From Lewinellaceae bacterium (lineage in GTDB: Bacteria > Bacteroidota > Bacteroidia > Chitinophagales > Saprospiraceae), in assembly GCA_016710765.1 (NCBI GenBank), contig JADJUJ010000006.1, forward strand, positions 1 through 64,000: a DNA stretch of 64,000 nucleotides, given 5' to 3'. A program made the position numbers and the translations under genes. The notes under the pieces are model-generated. The model was given only the letters and a program-made list of their open reading frames with translations, had not been told where the DNA came from and searched no databases. Each line of letters begins with the position of its first letter. Within the stretch, counting starts at the first letter, position 1. This document shows positions 49,875 through 59,244 of the stretch, one piece after another.

Positions 49875-50498
49875 ATGAAACATCTTCCCATTGTAATTGC
49901 CCTCGCCCTTCTCCCAATGGCAGCACAAGCGCAGTTTTCCATCGGCCTCAAAGGTGGCGTAAACACCCAACTCAGCCGTCCGGACGACATCGTTATTCAG
50001 CACGCCGATTCCTCCTTCAACTTCGGTGTCCAGGATGTGAAATTTAGCACCCATTTTGGCCTTTATGCCCGCATCGGAACTGCCGTTTTCTTCCAGCCTG
50101 AAATCCTGTTTACCTCCAATAAAACGGATTACCGCGCTACAACCCAGGATTTGGGCAACATCATTAAAAATGAGCGCTACAACAACCTCGACATCCCCTT
50201 GCTGGTGGGCTTCTCCGCCGGCCCGGTTCGGGTACATGGCGGGCCCGTTGGCCATTATTTTCTCAACAGTAAATCCGAACTGGTCGACCTCAACGGTTAC
50301 CAGGAGCGCTGGAAGCAAATGACCTGGGGCTGGCAGGCTGGACTTACCTTCGGTAGGGGCCGTATCTCGGGCGACCTCCGCTACGAAGGGAACTTCAACA
50401 AGTACGGTGACCAAATCAGTTTCTTTGGCGATGATTACCATTTTGCCACCAACCCTTCCAGGCTGATCCTGTCGCTGAATATTGCGTTAGTGAAATAG
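49875..50498 (+). CDS. Outer-membrane beta-barrel protein (PorT-like fold)
   Basis: 207 residues with signal peptide MKHLPIVIALALLPMAAQAQ. The mature chain opens FSIGLKGGVNTQLS and continues with alternating strands (HFGLYARIGTAVFFQPEILFTS, NLDIPLLVGFSAGPVRVHGG, WGWQAGLTFGRGRISGDLRYEG). It ends in LILSLNIALVK, a typical eight-stranded barrel of the outer-membrane beta-barrel family. Function unknown; many members are simple porins or T9SS-related. Confidence 0.8.
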   Translation: MKHLPIVIALALLPMAAQAQFSIGLKGGVNTQLSRPDDIVIQHADSSFNFGVQDVKFSTHFGLYARIGTAVFFQPEILFTSNKTDYRATTQDLGNIIKNERYNNLDIPLLVGFSAGPVRVHGGPVGHYFLNSKSELVDLNGYQERWKQMTWGWQAGLTFGRGRISGDLRYEGNFNKYGDQISFFGDDYHFATNPSRLILSLNIALVK

Positions 50499-50642
50499 GC
50501 ATTCAGCAGAAAAGAATCAATAGGGGTGACGCGTAAGGCACATTCAGAGGGTTAAGTATAAGTCCCGTTGTGTCTAAAGCGCCACCCCTATTGTGTTTTT
50601 TGTGGCAAAAAAATCGATCTTTGCCCCGAAAAACAACCCTGC

Positions 50643-51176
50643 ATGAATGTCGCAAACTGGTATGCTGTCGCCAAAGCCCTGCACCTGATTGGCATGGTCT
50701 CCTGGATGGCCGGCCTTTTTTACCTGGTCCGGATAATGGTCAACCACGCCGTTGCCCGGGATCTGCCAGAGCCCGATCGCTCCATCCTGATGAAGCAATA
50801 TATTTTGATGGAATGGCGGGTGTACCGCGCTATTATTGTCGTGGCCACGGTGATCACCTGGATCTTTGGCACCCTGATGTTGTCCTTGCAACCCGCCTGG
50901 CTGGCGCAGCCCTGGATCTGGGTCAAACTTGGGCTGGTCGTTTTTTTGACCTATTACACCTGGTATTGCCGCGGCCAAATCCGGCATCAGGAAAACGGGA
51001 CATCTCCCAAAAGTCATGTATTCTACCGTGCACTGAATGAAGTGCCCACCCTCGTACTGGTGATGGCTATTTTTCTTGCGGTATTCAAAAGTGGTATAAA
51101 CTGGCTTTACCTGATCCTGGGCATGACAATTTTTACGGCACTCATCGCACGGGGGATCAGTAGAATGAAACAGTAG
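50643..51176 (+). CDS. hemJ: Protoporphyrinogen oxidase HemJ-like membrane protein
   Basis: ATG 50643 (MNVANWYAVAKALHLIGMVS) gives 177 residues; a longer frame from 50568 has no membrane or motif content. Four to five helices. The conserved His in ALHLIGMVSWMAGLFYLVR and Lys/Arg in later loops (WVKLGLVVFLTYYTWYCRGQI, FYRALNEVPTLVLVMAI) fit HemJ (UPF0093). HemJ oxidises protoporphyrinogen IX in heme synthesis at the inner membrane. Confidence 0.88.
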   Translation: MNVANWYAVAKALHLIGMVSWMAGLFYLVRIMVNHAVARDLPEPDRSILMKQYILMEWRVYRAIIVVATVITWIFGTLMLSLQPAWLAQPWIWVKLGLVVFLTYYTWYCRGQIRHQENGTSPKSHVFYRALNEVPTLVLVMAIFLAVFKSGINWLYLILGMTIFTALIARGISRMKQ

Positions 51177-51179
51177 CCA

Positions 51180-51196
51180 CCACGCCTGTGGCGTGG
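51180..51196 (+). terminator. GC-rich hairpin after hemJ
   Basis: CCACGCC and GGCGTGG pair around TGT, starting 3 bases after the hemJ stop. No T-run follows. Confidence 0.45.
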
Positions 51197-51269
51197 CGGA
51201 AGTTGCTCGCCGCGGTTGCGGCGAAGGCTGTTGCACGCTCAAGTGAAGCAATGTGGCAGGAATAAAAAA

Positions 51270-51332
51270 GGGCTGTTGCGATTGCCGTCAATTTCCTGAA
51301 ATAGAAAAGTTGAAACACAATCGCAACAGCCC
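51270..51332 (-). terminator. 15-base inverted repeat between hemJ and lpdA
   Basis: GGGCTGTTGCGATTG (51270-51284) pairs exactly with CAATCGCAACAGCCC (51318-51332). Read on the minus strand it is followed by CTTTTTTATT, so it suits termination of lpdA, whose stop is at 51352. Confidence 0.6.
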
Positions 51333-51351
51333 CACTAAGCAGGCGTGACAA

Positions 51352-52749
51352 CTACAGGTGAATGACCTCTCCGTAAGCCGCCGCAGCCGCTTCCATCACC
51401 GCTTCACTCATGGTAGGGTGGGGGTGGATGGATTTGATGATTTCGTGGCCAGTGGTTTCCAGTTTGCGGGCCACCACCACTTCAGCGATGAGTTCGGTCA
51501 CGTTGTAGCCAATCATGTGCGCACCCAGGAATTCGCCGTATTTTTTGTCGAAAATTACCTTCACAAACCCTTCCGGATGTCCGGATGCCTTGGCTTTACC
51601 TGAGGCGGTGAAGGGGAACTTGCCCACGAGCACCTCAAAGCCTGCTTCCTTGGCGGCTTGTTCGGTGTACCCAACGGAGGCTATTTCAGGGCTGCAGTAG
51701 GTACAACCCGGGATGTTGTTGTAATCGATGGGCTCCACGTGCTGCCCTGCAATGTGTTCTACGCAAGTAATGGCTTCTGCGCTGGCTACGTGGGCCAGGG
51801 CCTGGGTAGCCAGTACGTCGCCGATGGCACAAATGCCGGGCACGTTGGTGCGGTAAAAATCGTCGACTTTGATGTAGCCGCGGTCGGTTGCCACGCCCAG
51901 GTCTTCCAGGCCGATGTTTTCGGTGTTGGGTGTAACGCCAGCAGCACTCAGCACCACATCACAAACGATGGTTTCTTCCTTGCCGTCTTTGCGGTTTTTC
52001 ACGTTCACTTTCAGCTCTTTACCGGAGGTATCCACGCTCTCCACGGCCCAGTTGCCGTACACTTTGATGCCTTTTTTGGTGAAAATCTTGCCCAGTTCCT
52101 TGGAGATATCGGCGTCTTCGCGGGGCACCAGGCCCTGCTCCATGAACTCCACAATGCTCACTTCCGTGCCCATCGTGTGGTAGAAATAGCCAAACTCAAC
52201 ACCAATGGCGCCAGCACCCACGACTACCATGCGTTTGGGCATTTTGTCGAGCGACATGGCCTTGCGGTACTCAATCACTTTTTGTCCGTCGATGGGCAGG
52301 TTGGGCAGCGCTTTGGCGCGGCCGCCAGTAGCGACAATGATGTTTTTTGCAGTGTATTCGGCTACTTTCCCCTCAGCATCGGTCACCTGTACTTTTGGGC
52401 CTTTGACCAGTTTGGCGTTGCCCATGATGACGGTAATTTTATTTTTCTTCATCAGGAACTGAACGCCCTTGCTCATGGCATCGGCCACGCCGCGGGAGCG
52501 CTTGATGACGGCATCAAAATCGGCTTTGGGTGCGCCTGCCTTGATGCCAAAATCTTCGGCGTGCTGCAAGTATTCAAACACGCTGGCGCTTTTCAACAGG
52601 GCTTTGGTGGGGATGCAACCCCAGTTCAGGCAGATGCCGCCGAGGCTTTCGCGTTCTATGATGGCTGTGTTAAGGCCCAGTTGTGAGGCACGGATGGCTG
52701 CTACGTAGCCGCCGGGGCCGCTTCCTATTACGATGAGGTCGAAATTCAT
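51352..52749 (-). CDS. lpdA: Dihydrolipoyl dehydrogenase (E3)
   Basis: 465 residues. FAD site IVIGSGPGGYVAAIRASQLG, redox disulfide GGICLNWGCIPTK (C-x4-C), NAD site MVVVGAGAIGVEFGYFYH, FAD contact ICAIGDV, and the dimer-interface base HPHPTMSEAVMEA. Complete family signature. E3 reoxidises dihydrolipoamide in the pyruvate, 2-oxoglutarate and branched-chain dehydrogenase complexes and in glycine cleavage. Confidence 0.97.
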   Translation of the reverse strand: MNFDLIVIGSGPGGYVAAIRASQLGLNTAIIERESLGGICLNWGCIPTKALLKSASVFEYLQHAEDFGIKAGAPKADFDAVIKRSRGVADAMSKGVQFLMKKNKITVIMGNAKLVKGPKVQVTDAEGKVAEYTAKNIIVATGGRAKALPNLPIDGQKVIEYRKAMSLDKMPKRMVVVGAGAIGVEFGYFYHTMGTEVSIVEFMEQGLVPREDADISKELGKIFTKKGIKVYGNWAVESVDTSGKELKVNVKNRKDGKEETIVCDVVLSAAGVTPNTENIGLEDLGVATDRGYIKVDDFYRTNVPGICAIGDVLATQALAHVASAEAITCVEHIAGQHVEPIDYNNIPGCTYCSPEIASVGYTEQAAKEAGFEVLVGKFPFTASGKAKASGHPEGFVKVIFDKKYGEFLGAHMIGYNVTELIAEVVVARKLETTGHEIIKSIHPHPTMSEAVMEAAAAAYGEVIHL

Positions 52750-52789
52750 GGATGGTATTTTTTAAAACAAAATTTTGCCAAAGGCGCTG

Positions 52790-52797
52790 CAAAGATA
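52790..52797 (-). promoter_or_regulatory. Probable -7 box TATCTTTG for lpdA
   Basis: Exact TAnnTTTG on the minus strand, 40 bases upstream of the lpdA ATG. Confidence 0.45.
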
Positions 52798-52852
52798 GCG
52801 GGCCGGAATGAAATTTTGAAACAACTCTGTTGATATCCGATATCCGATTACA

Positions 52853-53000
52853 TGATATCCGATATCCGATTACATGATTTAAGATTTCCGATGGAGATGT
52901 GGGATTTTTGATTTAATGCAGATCGTGTATTTAGATCAACAATCTCAAATCCTACATCCAATCATAAATCGGAAATCCTGTAATCGGATATCGGATATCA
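52853..53000. repeat. Long inverted repeat of GATATCCGAT words
   Basis: TGATATCCGATATCCGATTA near 52853 is matched in reverse complement by TAATCGGATATCGGATATCA at 52981-53000, with further pairing inward (GATTTCCGAT, GATGTGGGATTT). The words are the same as in the 184-base units at 31129-32520, but the ACTACTGG ends are absent. The right arm overlaps the restored stop of the MFS gene. Confidence 0.7.
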
Positions 53001-54216
53001 TATCGTTTCCACGTAATTCAAATCCTCTTCAAAGGTTTCTTTCATTCTGATCAAAGCAAGTATCGGGATAATCAGGCAAACAGCGCCCACGAGCCAGGCT
53101 GGGAATCACCCCGCCCATCACCGCCGGGTCTTTCAGGTACCGGAAACTCAGTCCGATGGGCACCAGCATTCCCCTGGCAAAGTTTGGCACCGACGTGGCC
53201 ACCGTGGCCCGCAGGTTGGTGCCAAACTGCTCCGCGCCGATGGTGACAAAAATAACCCAAAAACCAACCGAAAGACCCAGCAGGAAATGCGCCACATAAA
53301 ACGACTGTGCTGTTTCAAAAGTGCCACCGAGGTAATAGGCTACGGCCAGCACATCTGCTGCTAAAAAGATCCACATGACTTTCAGCCGACTGCGCAAATA
53401 CTGGCTCAGGAGGCCCGAAGCGATGTCGCCCAAAATAATGCCGGTATAGCAGGCTGCGATGGCATGGCCGCCGGTAATACCCTCCAAGCCTTTCGCGCGA
53501 CCGAATTCGGGCGCCAGCGTAATGAGCACACCCACCACAAACCAGGTGGGAAAGCCGATCAGCAGGCAGCGCAGGAAACGCACAAAGCGGTTCCGATTGG
53601 TAAACAGCGACAGGAAGTTGCCTTTTGGCACCCCTTCGTTTTTTTGTACCTCGCGGAAAATACCCGACTCGCTTACCCCAAGACGAAGCGCGAGCAATGC
53701 TAATCCTAGTCCGCCGCCAATAAAAAAACAGGTGCGCCAATCAAAAAACTGGTCGATGGTCCAGGCAAAAAGGGCGCCCGACAACCCGATTACCGCTACC
53801 ATCATGGTTCCCAGACCGCGTTTTTCCTTGGGCATGATTTCCGAAACCAGGGTAATGCCTGCGCCCAGTTCTCCCGCCAGACCAATGCCGGCGATAAAAC
53901 GGTATATGGCATAATCGGTCCCGGAAGTGGCAAAACCGTTGAGAATGTTAGCGACAGAGTAGAGCAGAATGGAAAAATAGAGGATGGAAACCCGCCCGCG
54001 CTTGTCGGCCAGTACGCCCCATAGCACGCCTCCGATCAACATGCCGGCCATTTGCCAATTGAGCAGGGAAATACCCAGGTCAGTCAGTTCCTGTCCGCTG
54101 TACCCCAATGAAGTGAGGCTTTTTACCCGAACAAATCCAAAAAGGAGCAGGTCGTAGATGTCGACAAAATAGCCCAGGGCGGCTACGATGATGGCGGCGT
54201 TGAAGAGGGAGCGCAT
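52998..54216 (-). CDS. MFS transporter, apparent frameshift near the C-terminus
   Basis: About 406 residues and 12 helices. Family signature GGVLWGVLADKRGRVSILY between helices 2 and 3, and YRFIAGIGLAGELGAGITLVSE in helix 4, as in the sugar/metabolite:H+ symporter group. The unbroken frame stops at 53029 with the odd tail LPDYPDTCFDQNERNL. A one-base change near 53100 instead gives AWLVGAVCLIIPILALIRMK, a normal last helix, ending at 52998. Substrate unknown; the group includes carboxylate and sugar-acid importers. Confidence 0.85.
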
Positions 54217-54370
54217 AGGGGAAAGGCTGTAAGTTGGCTGTAATGTTGGCTGTAAGTTGGCTGTAAATGGGCTTTAAAGGGGGATTCGGGATGAATATAA
54301 TTTTGCCGAAGGTAAAATGCTGCGGCTATCTGCGTAATCAGCGGGCCAAAAAATTTGCCGAAGGCAAATC

Positions 54371-54390
54371 AAATTGGGCTTGCCCAATTT
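54371..54390. repeat. Perfect 20-base palindrome
   Basis: AAATTGGGCTTGCCCAATTT, 9-base arms around TT, in the gap between the divergent MFS and NUDIX genes. It could be an operator or an RNA hairpin in the NUDIX leader; there is no way to tell from sequence. Confidence 0.4.
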
Positions 54391-54477
54391 AGATGGCTAC
54401 TAAAAAAAACGCAATCTGCGGGAAAAACCAAAATTACAGAAATGACAAATTCCCGTAATTTGCCGCAAATTAAAAAA

Positions 54478-55017
54478 ATGAACTGGAAAGTCCTTGATAG
54501 CCGCTATGTGTACGACAAAAAGCCCTACATGGTTATGCGGGAAGACAGCGTAGAACTTCCCAACGGTGCGCGCATCGACGATTTTTTTGTGTTTGAATAC
54601 CCCGAATGGGTGGGCGTGCTGCCCATCACGCCAGAAGGCAATATTGTTTTGATTCGGCAGTATCGCCATGGTATTGGGCGGGTATGTTACGAGTTGGTGG
54701 CCGGCGTGGTTGATCCGGGCGAACCGCTGGAGGAATCGGCACGTCGGGAGCTGCTCGAAGAAACAGGTTTTTCCTGCCATACCTTGTTTCCCTGGATAAC
54801 CGCCTCTGCCAATCCTTCCACCCATACCAACTTGTGTCATATCTTTCTGGCGCGCAACGTGGAATGCTTGCAGCAACAGCAACTGGATGAAACGGAGGAA
54901 ATTGCCGTAGAAGTTGTTGCGCCGGAACGGGCCAAAGCGATCATGGAAGGCGGTGAAATGATGCAATCGCTGCACCTGGCGGCACTATGGAAATATTTTA
55001 GTACCCTTGAAAAATGA
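54478..55017 (+). CDS. NUDIX hydrolase (ADP-ribose pyrophosphatase-like)
   Basis: ATG 54478 (MNWKVLDSRYVYDKKPYMVM) is chosen by likeness to the family; ATG 54442 is possible. The Nudix box G-x5-E-x7-REUxEExGU is present as GVVDPGEPLEESARRELLEE followed by TGF. The preceding VLIRQYRHGIGRVCYELVAG is typical of ADP-ribose pyrophosphatases. It hydrolyses a nucleoside diphosphate linked to a second moiety. The next gene begins 4 bases after its stop. Confidence 0.88.
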   Translation: MNWKVLDSRYVYDKKPYMVMREDSVELPNGARIDDFFVFEYPEWVGVLPITPEGNIVLIRQYRHGIGRVCYELVAGVVDPGEPLEESARRELLEETGFSCHTLFPWITASANPSTHTNLCHIFLARNVECLQQQQLDETEEIAVEVVAPERAKAIMEGGEMMQSLHLAALWKYFSTLEK

Positions 55018-55021
55018 AAAC

Positions 55022-55639
55022 ATGTATCAGCAAACAGTACCCATCGACGCATCCGATTCCCTGACCATCAGCTGGGAAAAGGGCTGGCGGTTTATTGAAG
55101 TGCGCTACAAAGGAAATTTGATCATCAATTTTCCCGACAAAGAAGACATCTGCTATGGAAGGAAATTTACCCTTCCGGACAAGGGTGAGTTTCTGATCAT
55201 CATGGAAAAAAGGGAGATGGAAATCTGGTATCAGGGCAAAGAGTTGATCCGGGGTATTGTGAGCGGCATGTCAGACGATTATGGAAAGGCTGTCAGTGCG
55301 TTAAAATACGTGGCCATCCTCCAGTTGGTTCTGGCTATTCCTTTTTATTTTTTAAAGATGGCAGGCCTGGAGCTTGTTCTTACGCTGCTCTTTATTGCTG
55401 GTTTGCTATTTGCACTACATTTTTGGGCACAAAAAACAGGCGACAAAGTTCCGCTTTGGATCGGGTTGGTTTTTTTTGGATTAAATATTGCCGTCACATT
55501 GATCAGTGGATCTTTAGCAGGGGTGCTCATTTCCGGGGTCATGATTTACATGCTCTACAAGGGCATCCACGCAGAACAAATTCAGGAAGTGCCGGTGCGC
55601 ACGTTGCAGGATGACGGGCCATTGGACAGTGGGATTTGA
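55022..55639 (+). CDS. Membrane protein of unknown function, first of a paralogous pair
   Basis: 205 residues. The N-terminal ~95 residues form a soluble beta-rich domain (ITISWEKGWRFIEVRYKGNLI ... MEIWYQGKELI), followed by four hydrophobic helices (about 105-180). The gene at 55785 has the same layout and related sequence (LQWEEGWKNVRVIQDGVVV; LECWHNGIELTG), so the two arose by duplication. No known domain was recognised. Confidence 0.6.
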   Translation: MYQQTVPIDASDSLTISWEKGWRFIEVRYKGNLIINFPDKEDICYGRKFTLPDKGEFLIIMEKREMEIWYQGKELIRGIVSGMSDDYGKAVSALKYVAILQLVLAIPFYFLKMAGLELVLTLLFIAGLLFALHFWAQKTGDKVPLWIGLVFFGLNIAVTLISGSLAGVLISGVMIYMLYKGIHAEQIQEVPVRTLQDDGPLDSGI

Positions 55640-55784
55640 AGGGTGCTGATGTTTTCAGCCTGTCCGCGCGCAGGTTTACGGCTCTTTGCTTACATTCACC
55701 GCACAAGCAAAGAACCTCTTTTCACTGCTGCAATTGGCCCCTTCGCAGTGTACCAAGTGTATTTAACTATTTTATATTATAAAA

Positions 55785-56337
55785 ATGAATCAGCAAAACG
55801 TAAGCATTTCCGACCATGAATCTATAACCCTTCAGTGGGAGGAAGGATGGAAAAATGTTCGGGTAATACAGGATGGCGTAGTTGTTGCCGCTTTTCTCGA
55901 CCTGGGTAAAAGCCGCGATGGACAGCCATTCGTTCTGGAAGGGATGGGGGAATACCTCCTCAAGGTGGAAAAAGGAGAACTCGAATGCTGGCACAATGGA
56001 ATTGAGCTGACGGGAAATACAGATAGGAAACGGACGTATCAATTTGGCCGAGGGGTGCAAGCGTTGCTCTACCTGGCCATTTTTTCATTGGTTTTGGGCC
56101 TGGTGATGATGAGCATGGACATGGAATGGCAAGTTTCAGCCGGAATTGTGTTCACTGCTGCGCTGTTCGCCTCGTGCTATTTTTTGGGCCAAACGCAGCA
56201 GGAACAAATGGCCGCTTATTATCGGCCTGGGCCTGGTCGCATTCCTGATGCTGTTGATTGCGATGAGTGGTGTGCTGGTTGGACTACTCGTTTTCGGCTA
56301 CTTTGCTTACCTGTTGATTCGGGGCATTTCAAGTTAG
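55785..56337 (+). CDS. Membrane protein of unknown function, second of a paralogous pair (apparent frameshift)
   Basis: About 184 residues when joined: MNQQNVSISDHESITLQWEE to QEQMAA, then LIIGLGLVAFLMLLIAMSGV and ending YLLIRGISS. The unbroken frame runs on to 56435 with low-quality sequence, while the restored frame supplies the expected last two helices. The break is near 56215. Same soluble domain plus four-helix layout as 55022-55639. Function unknown. Confidence 0.55.
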
Positions 56338-56422
56338 CCCGGTGGTGGTCAGGACAGCGGAATAACTTGAAATTGTATCGTGCCCGCATCCGTAATTGCA
56401 CCCAATTCCTTACATTCGCATC

Positions 56423-58561
56423 ATGCGCCAAATAATCCTGATCAGCCTAATCCTGCTTTGCTTCAGCAGTACCAGTTTTGCCACCCATATTGTAGGGGGC
56501 GAAATGACCTACCGTTGCCTGGGCGGCAATCAATACGAAATCTCTTTGACGGTTTACCGCGATTGTTACAACGGGGTGCCGTGGTTCGACAATCCGGCCA
56601 TCGTCGGGGTGTACGATGCCAACTGGAACCTGAAACAAAACCTGGCGCTCAACTTGTCGGGCGTGAATGATACCCTGCCCATACAGCTGGTAAACCCCTG
56701 CCTCACCGTCCCGCCCGATGTTTGTGTGCATGGCACCACCTACAAACGCATTATTACGCTCAATTTTTCTCCCGGTGGCTACACCCTGGTGTACCAACGC
56801 TGTTGCCGCAACAAACTGATCCGGAACATTCCCGATCCGCTGAATACCGGCATTTCCATTGTGGCGGAAATCGAGGAAGAGGCCTTGCTGCAATGCAACA
56901 ACGGGGCCACCTTCAACAACTGGCCACCGGTGGCCATCTGCGTCCACCAACCCATTGCTTTCGATCATGCAGCCTCTGATGAAGATGGCGACTCACTGGT
57001 ATACCGCCTGTGCACCCCGCTGAGTGGCCCCGATTCTACGGCGCCAGCGCCGAATCCGCCTTTTCCAGGGCCCTATATGCCTGTAACCTGGACCGACCCG
57101 CCCTACAATCTTTCCAATGTGCTGGGCGGCGACCCGCTGACCATCGATCCGCAATCCGGTTTTTTGAACGGGGTGCCCAATACGATTGGCAATTTTGTGG
57201 TGGGCGTTTGCGTCGATGAGTACCGCAACGGGACGGTAATTTCCACCACCCGCCGGGATTTTCAGTACAACGTATCCGATTGCGGCGAGCCTACCGCTTC
57301 GTTTTTCACCCCGGAGCTGCTCTGCGATACCCTCAGTGTCAAATTTTTCAACTTCAGCAGCGGCGCTACGTTGTTTAAGTGGTATTTTGATTGGGAAAAC
57401 AACCAACAAATTACCTCCCCGCTGTTTTCCCCCATCCACACTTTTCCCGATACGGGCTATTATACGGTGGCATTGATCGTTGACCCAGGCGATCCCTGCA
57501 GCGACACCAGTTTTCAGGTGATCCATCTCACCAAAACGTATGTCAATGCCGCCATCGAACTAACCCTGCCCGACTGCGACGAAAATGGTTTGCAGGTCCA
57601 AGCCTTTGATATGAGTCAGGATCCAGTATTTGGTTTGGGCGCCTGGGATTGGACGTTGAGTGGTCCAAATGGCGTCGCCGCAACTTCTATGGAACAAAAT
57701 CCGGCTTTTGTCGTCAACGAGAGTGGTGATTTCACCCTTCGCCTGATTGCAAAAGGCGCCAATGGTTGTCCGGATACGGCCTACCAATATTTTACGTCTT
57801 CGGTGCCCGATGTTCAAAATCTGGAGTCCGACCTTTTTATCTGTCAGGGTGATACCGTTGGGCTTTGGCCCGGCGCCAACCCTGCTTACAGCTATGCCTG
57901 GTCGGCAGCAAGCACCATCAGCAATACCGGCATACCCAATCCGCTCGCTTTTCCGAATGAAGATGCCACGTATACCGTAACCGTTACAAACAACGATTGT
58001 AGCAGTCTGGCGGAAGTGATGGTGCATGTAGTTTCGTTTTCAAGCCTGGTTGCCACAGCAGATCCAACCCGCATATACCTTGGTGAAAGCAGTCAGTTGA
58101 ACGCCCAGATTTTGGGCCCCGGAACCTACAGCTGGACGCCCAGCGGAACACTTGTAAATGCACAGGCGTCAAATCCGATTGCAACGCCCACCACAACGAC
58201 CACCTATACCGTTACTGTGGCATTGCCAACGGGTTGCAGCGCCAGCGTTTCTGTTACCGTAGAGGTATTGTCGCCCCAGTGTGATGAGCCCTACCTGTTT
58301 TTTCCTACCGGTTTTTCACCCAATGGCGATGGCCAGAACGATGTATTGCAACTCGAAGGGCGGTATTTAGAGGAGGTTTACTGGGTAATTTACAACCGCT
58401 GGGGGGAGCAGGTTTTTGAAGCCCACCAGCCTGCCGATTCCTGGGATGGCACTTACAAAGGCAAGGAGATGCCTGCCGGTGCCTACGGCTACTACCTTCG
58501 GGTAGTCTGCCCGGGCGGTGAGGTGTTTGTAAAAAAGGGGAATGTTACGTTGTTGCGTTGA
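56423..58561 (+). CDS. Secreted PKD-type protein with T9SS type B (gliding-associated CTD) sorting domain
   Basis: 712 residues from ATG 56423 with signal peptide MRQIILISLILLCFSSTSFA. The mature part begins THIVGGEMTYRCLGGNQYEI, the opening of a common large Bacteroidota exported family. PKD-like domains follow (about 290-380 and 470-630, FNFSSGATLFKWYFDW; TYTVTVTNNDCS). The C-terminus is a type B sorting domain: LFFPTGFSPNGDGQNDVLQL ... YNRWGEQVFE ... SWDGTYKGKEMPAGAYGYYL. It is probably surface-exposed. Confidence 0.88.
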   Translation: MRQIILISLILLCFSSTSFATHIVGGEMTYRCLGGNQYEISLTVYRDCYNGVPWFDNPAIVGVYDANWNLKQNLALNLSGVNDTLPIQLVNPCLTVPPDVCVHGTTYKRIITLNFSPGGYTLVYQRCCRNKLIRNIPDPLNTGISIVAEIEEEALLQCNNGATFNNWPPVAICVHQPIAFDHAASDEDGDSLVYRLCTPLSGPDSTAPAPNPPFPGPYMPVTWTDPPYNLSNVLGGDPLTIDPQSGFLNGVPNTIGNFVVGVCVDEYRNGTVISTTRRDFQYNVSDCGEPTASFFTPELLCDTLSVKFFNFSSGATLFKWYFDWENNQQITSPLFSPIHTFPDTGYYTVALIVDPGDPCSDTSFQVIHLTKTYVNAAIELTLPDCDENGLQVQAFDMSQDPVFGLGAWDWTLSGPNGVAATSMEQNPAFVVNESGDFTLRLIAKGANGCPDTAYQYFTSSVPDVQNLESDLFICQGDTVGLWPGANPAYSYAWSAASTISNTGIPNPLAFPNEDATYTVTVTNNDCSSLAEVMVHVVSFSSLVATADPTRIYLGESSQLNAQILGPGTYSWTPSGTLVNAQASNPIATPTTTTTYTVTVALPTGCSASVSVTVEVLSPQCDEPYLFFPTGFSPNGDGQNDVLQLEGRYLEEVYWVIYNRWGEQVFEAHQPADSWDGTYKGKEMPAGAYGYYLRVVCPGGEVFVKKGNVTLLR

Positions 58562-58639
58562 GTTACGGGCTAACATTTCGCCAGCGAATATGTCTTCAGA
58601 ATGATTTTTTATACTCACTTTTATCCTTAACTTACTACA

Positions 58640-59194
58640 ATGCTACACAAATTCCTGCTCCTGATCACCTTATCCCTGGGCTGCACGCTGGCCAACGCCC
58701 AAAAGGATTGCAGCAGATTAAAAGGCCTTACGGCCCAGCAGGAATGTTGGACAGTAAAGGCCAAGCGCGGTGAAAAGCAGTTGAAAGGTGCTGTGCTGAG
58801 CGCTGCCGACTTGAGCGGGGTTTCCCTGAAAGGGGCCAATTTCGAATCGGCTCATCTGAACTATACCTTGCTTGCCGGATCCGATCTGCGAAAAGCCAAC
58901 TTCAGCGGCGCTGATCTGACGGGTGCTGATTTGAGCCAGGCCAAGCTCGGCAAGGCCAATTTTACCGGTGCGAATTTGAGCGGCGCCAACCTGGAAGGCG
59001 CTGATTTGAGCGGCGCCGATTTTCGCGACAACCTCGTGCATGTTGACCTGAGCAATGCGAATCTCGTTGGTGCCGATTTAACGGGCGCTTTCCTGGAAGA
59101 TGCTTTCGTGAAGGGCGCTATAATTTCCTATTCAAGCACCAAGGGGGTTGAATTTTCCGATTGGGAGTACAGGGGAGGGAAGGTAATCGACTAG
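58640..59194 (+). CDS. Exported pentapeptide-repeat protein
   Basis: 184 residues with signal peptide MLHKFLLLITLSLGCTLANAQ. About 18 consecutive A(D/N)LxG-type pentapeptides (residues 48-150: AVLSAADLSGVSLKGANFES, ADLTGADLSQAKLGKANFTG, ANLEGADLSGADFRD), which form a right-handed quadrilateral beta-helix. Unlike the DNA-gyrase-protecting MfpA/Qnr proteins this one is exported, so it acts in the periplasm or outside. Function unknown. Confidence 0.88.
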   Translation: MLHKFLLLITLSLGCTLANAQKDCSRLKGLTAQQECWTVKAKRGEKQLKGAVLSAADLSGVSLKGANFESAHLNYTLLAGSDLRKANFSGADLTGADLSQAKLGKANFTGANLSGANLEGADLSGADFRDNLVHVDLSNANLVGADLTGAFLEDAFVKGAIISYSSTKGVEFSDWEYRGGKVID

Positions 59195-59244
59195 CGCATC
59201 TCGATCATTGGTGGTTGAGGCTGTGGTTTTTTGGTTTTTTCAGT

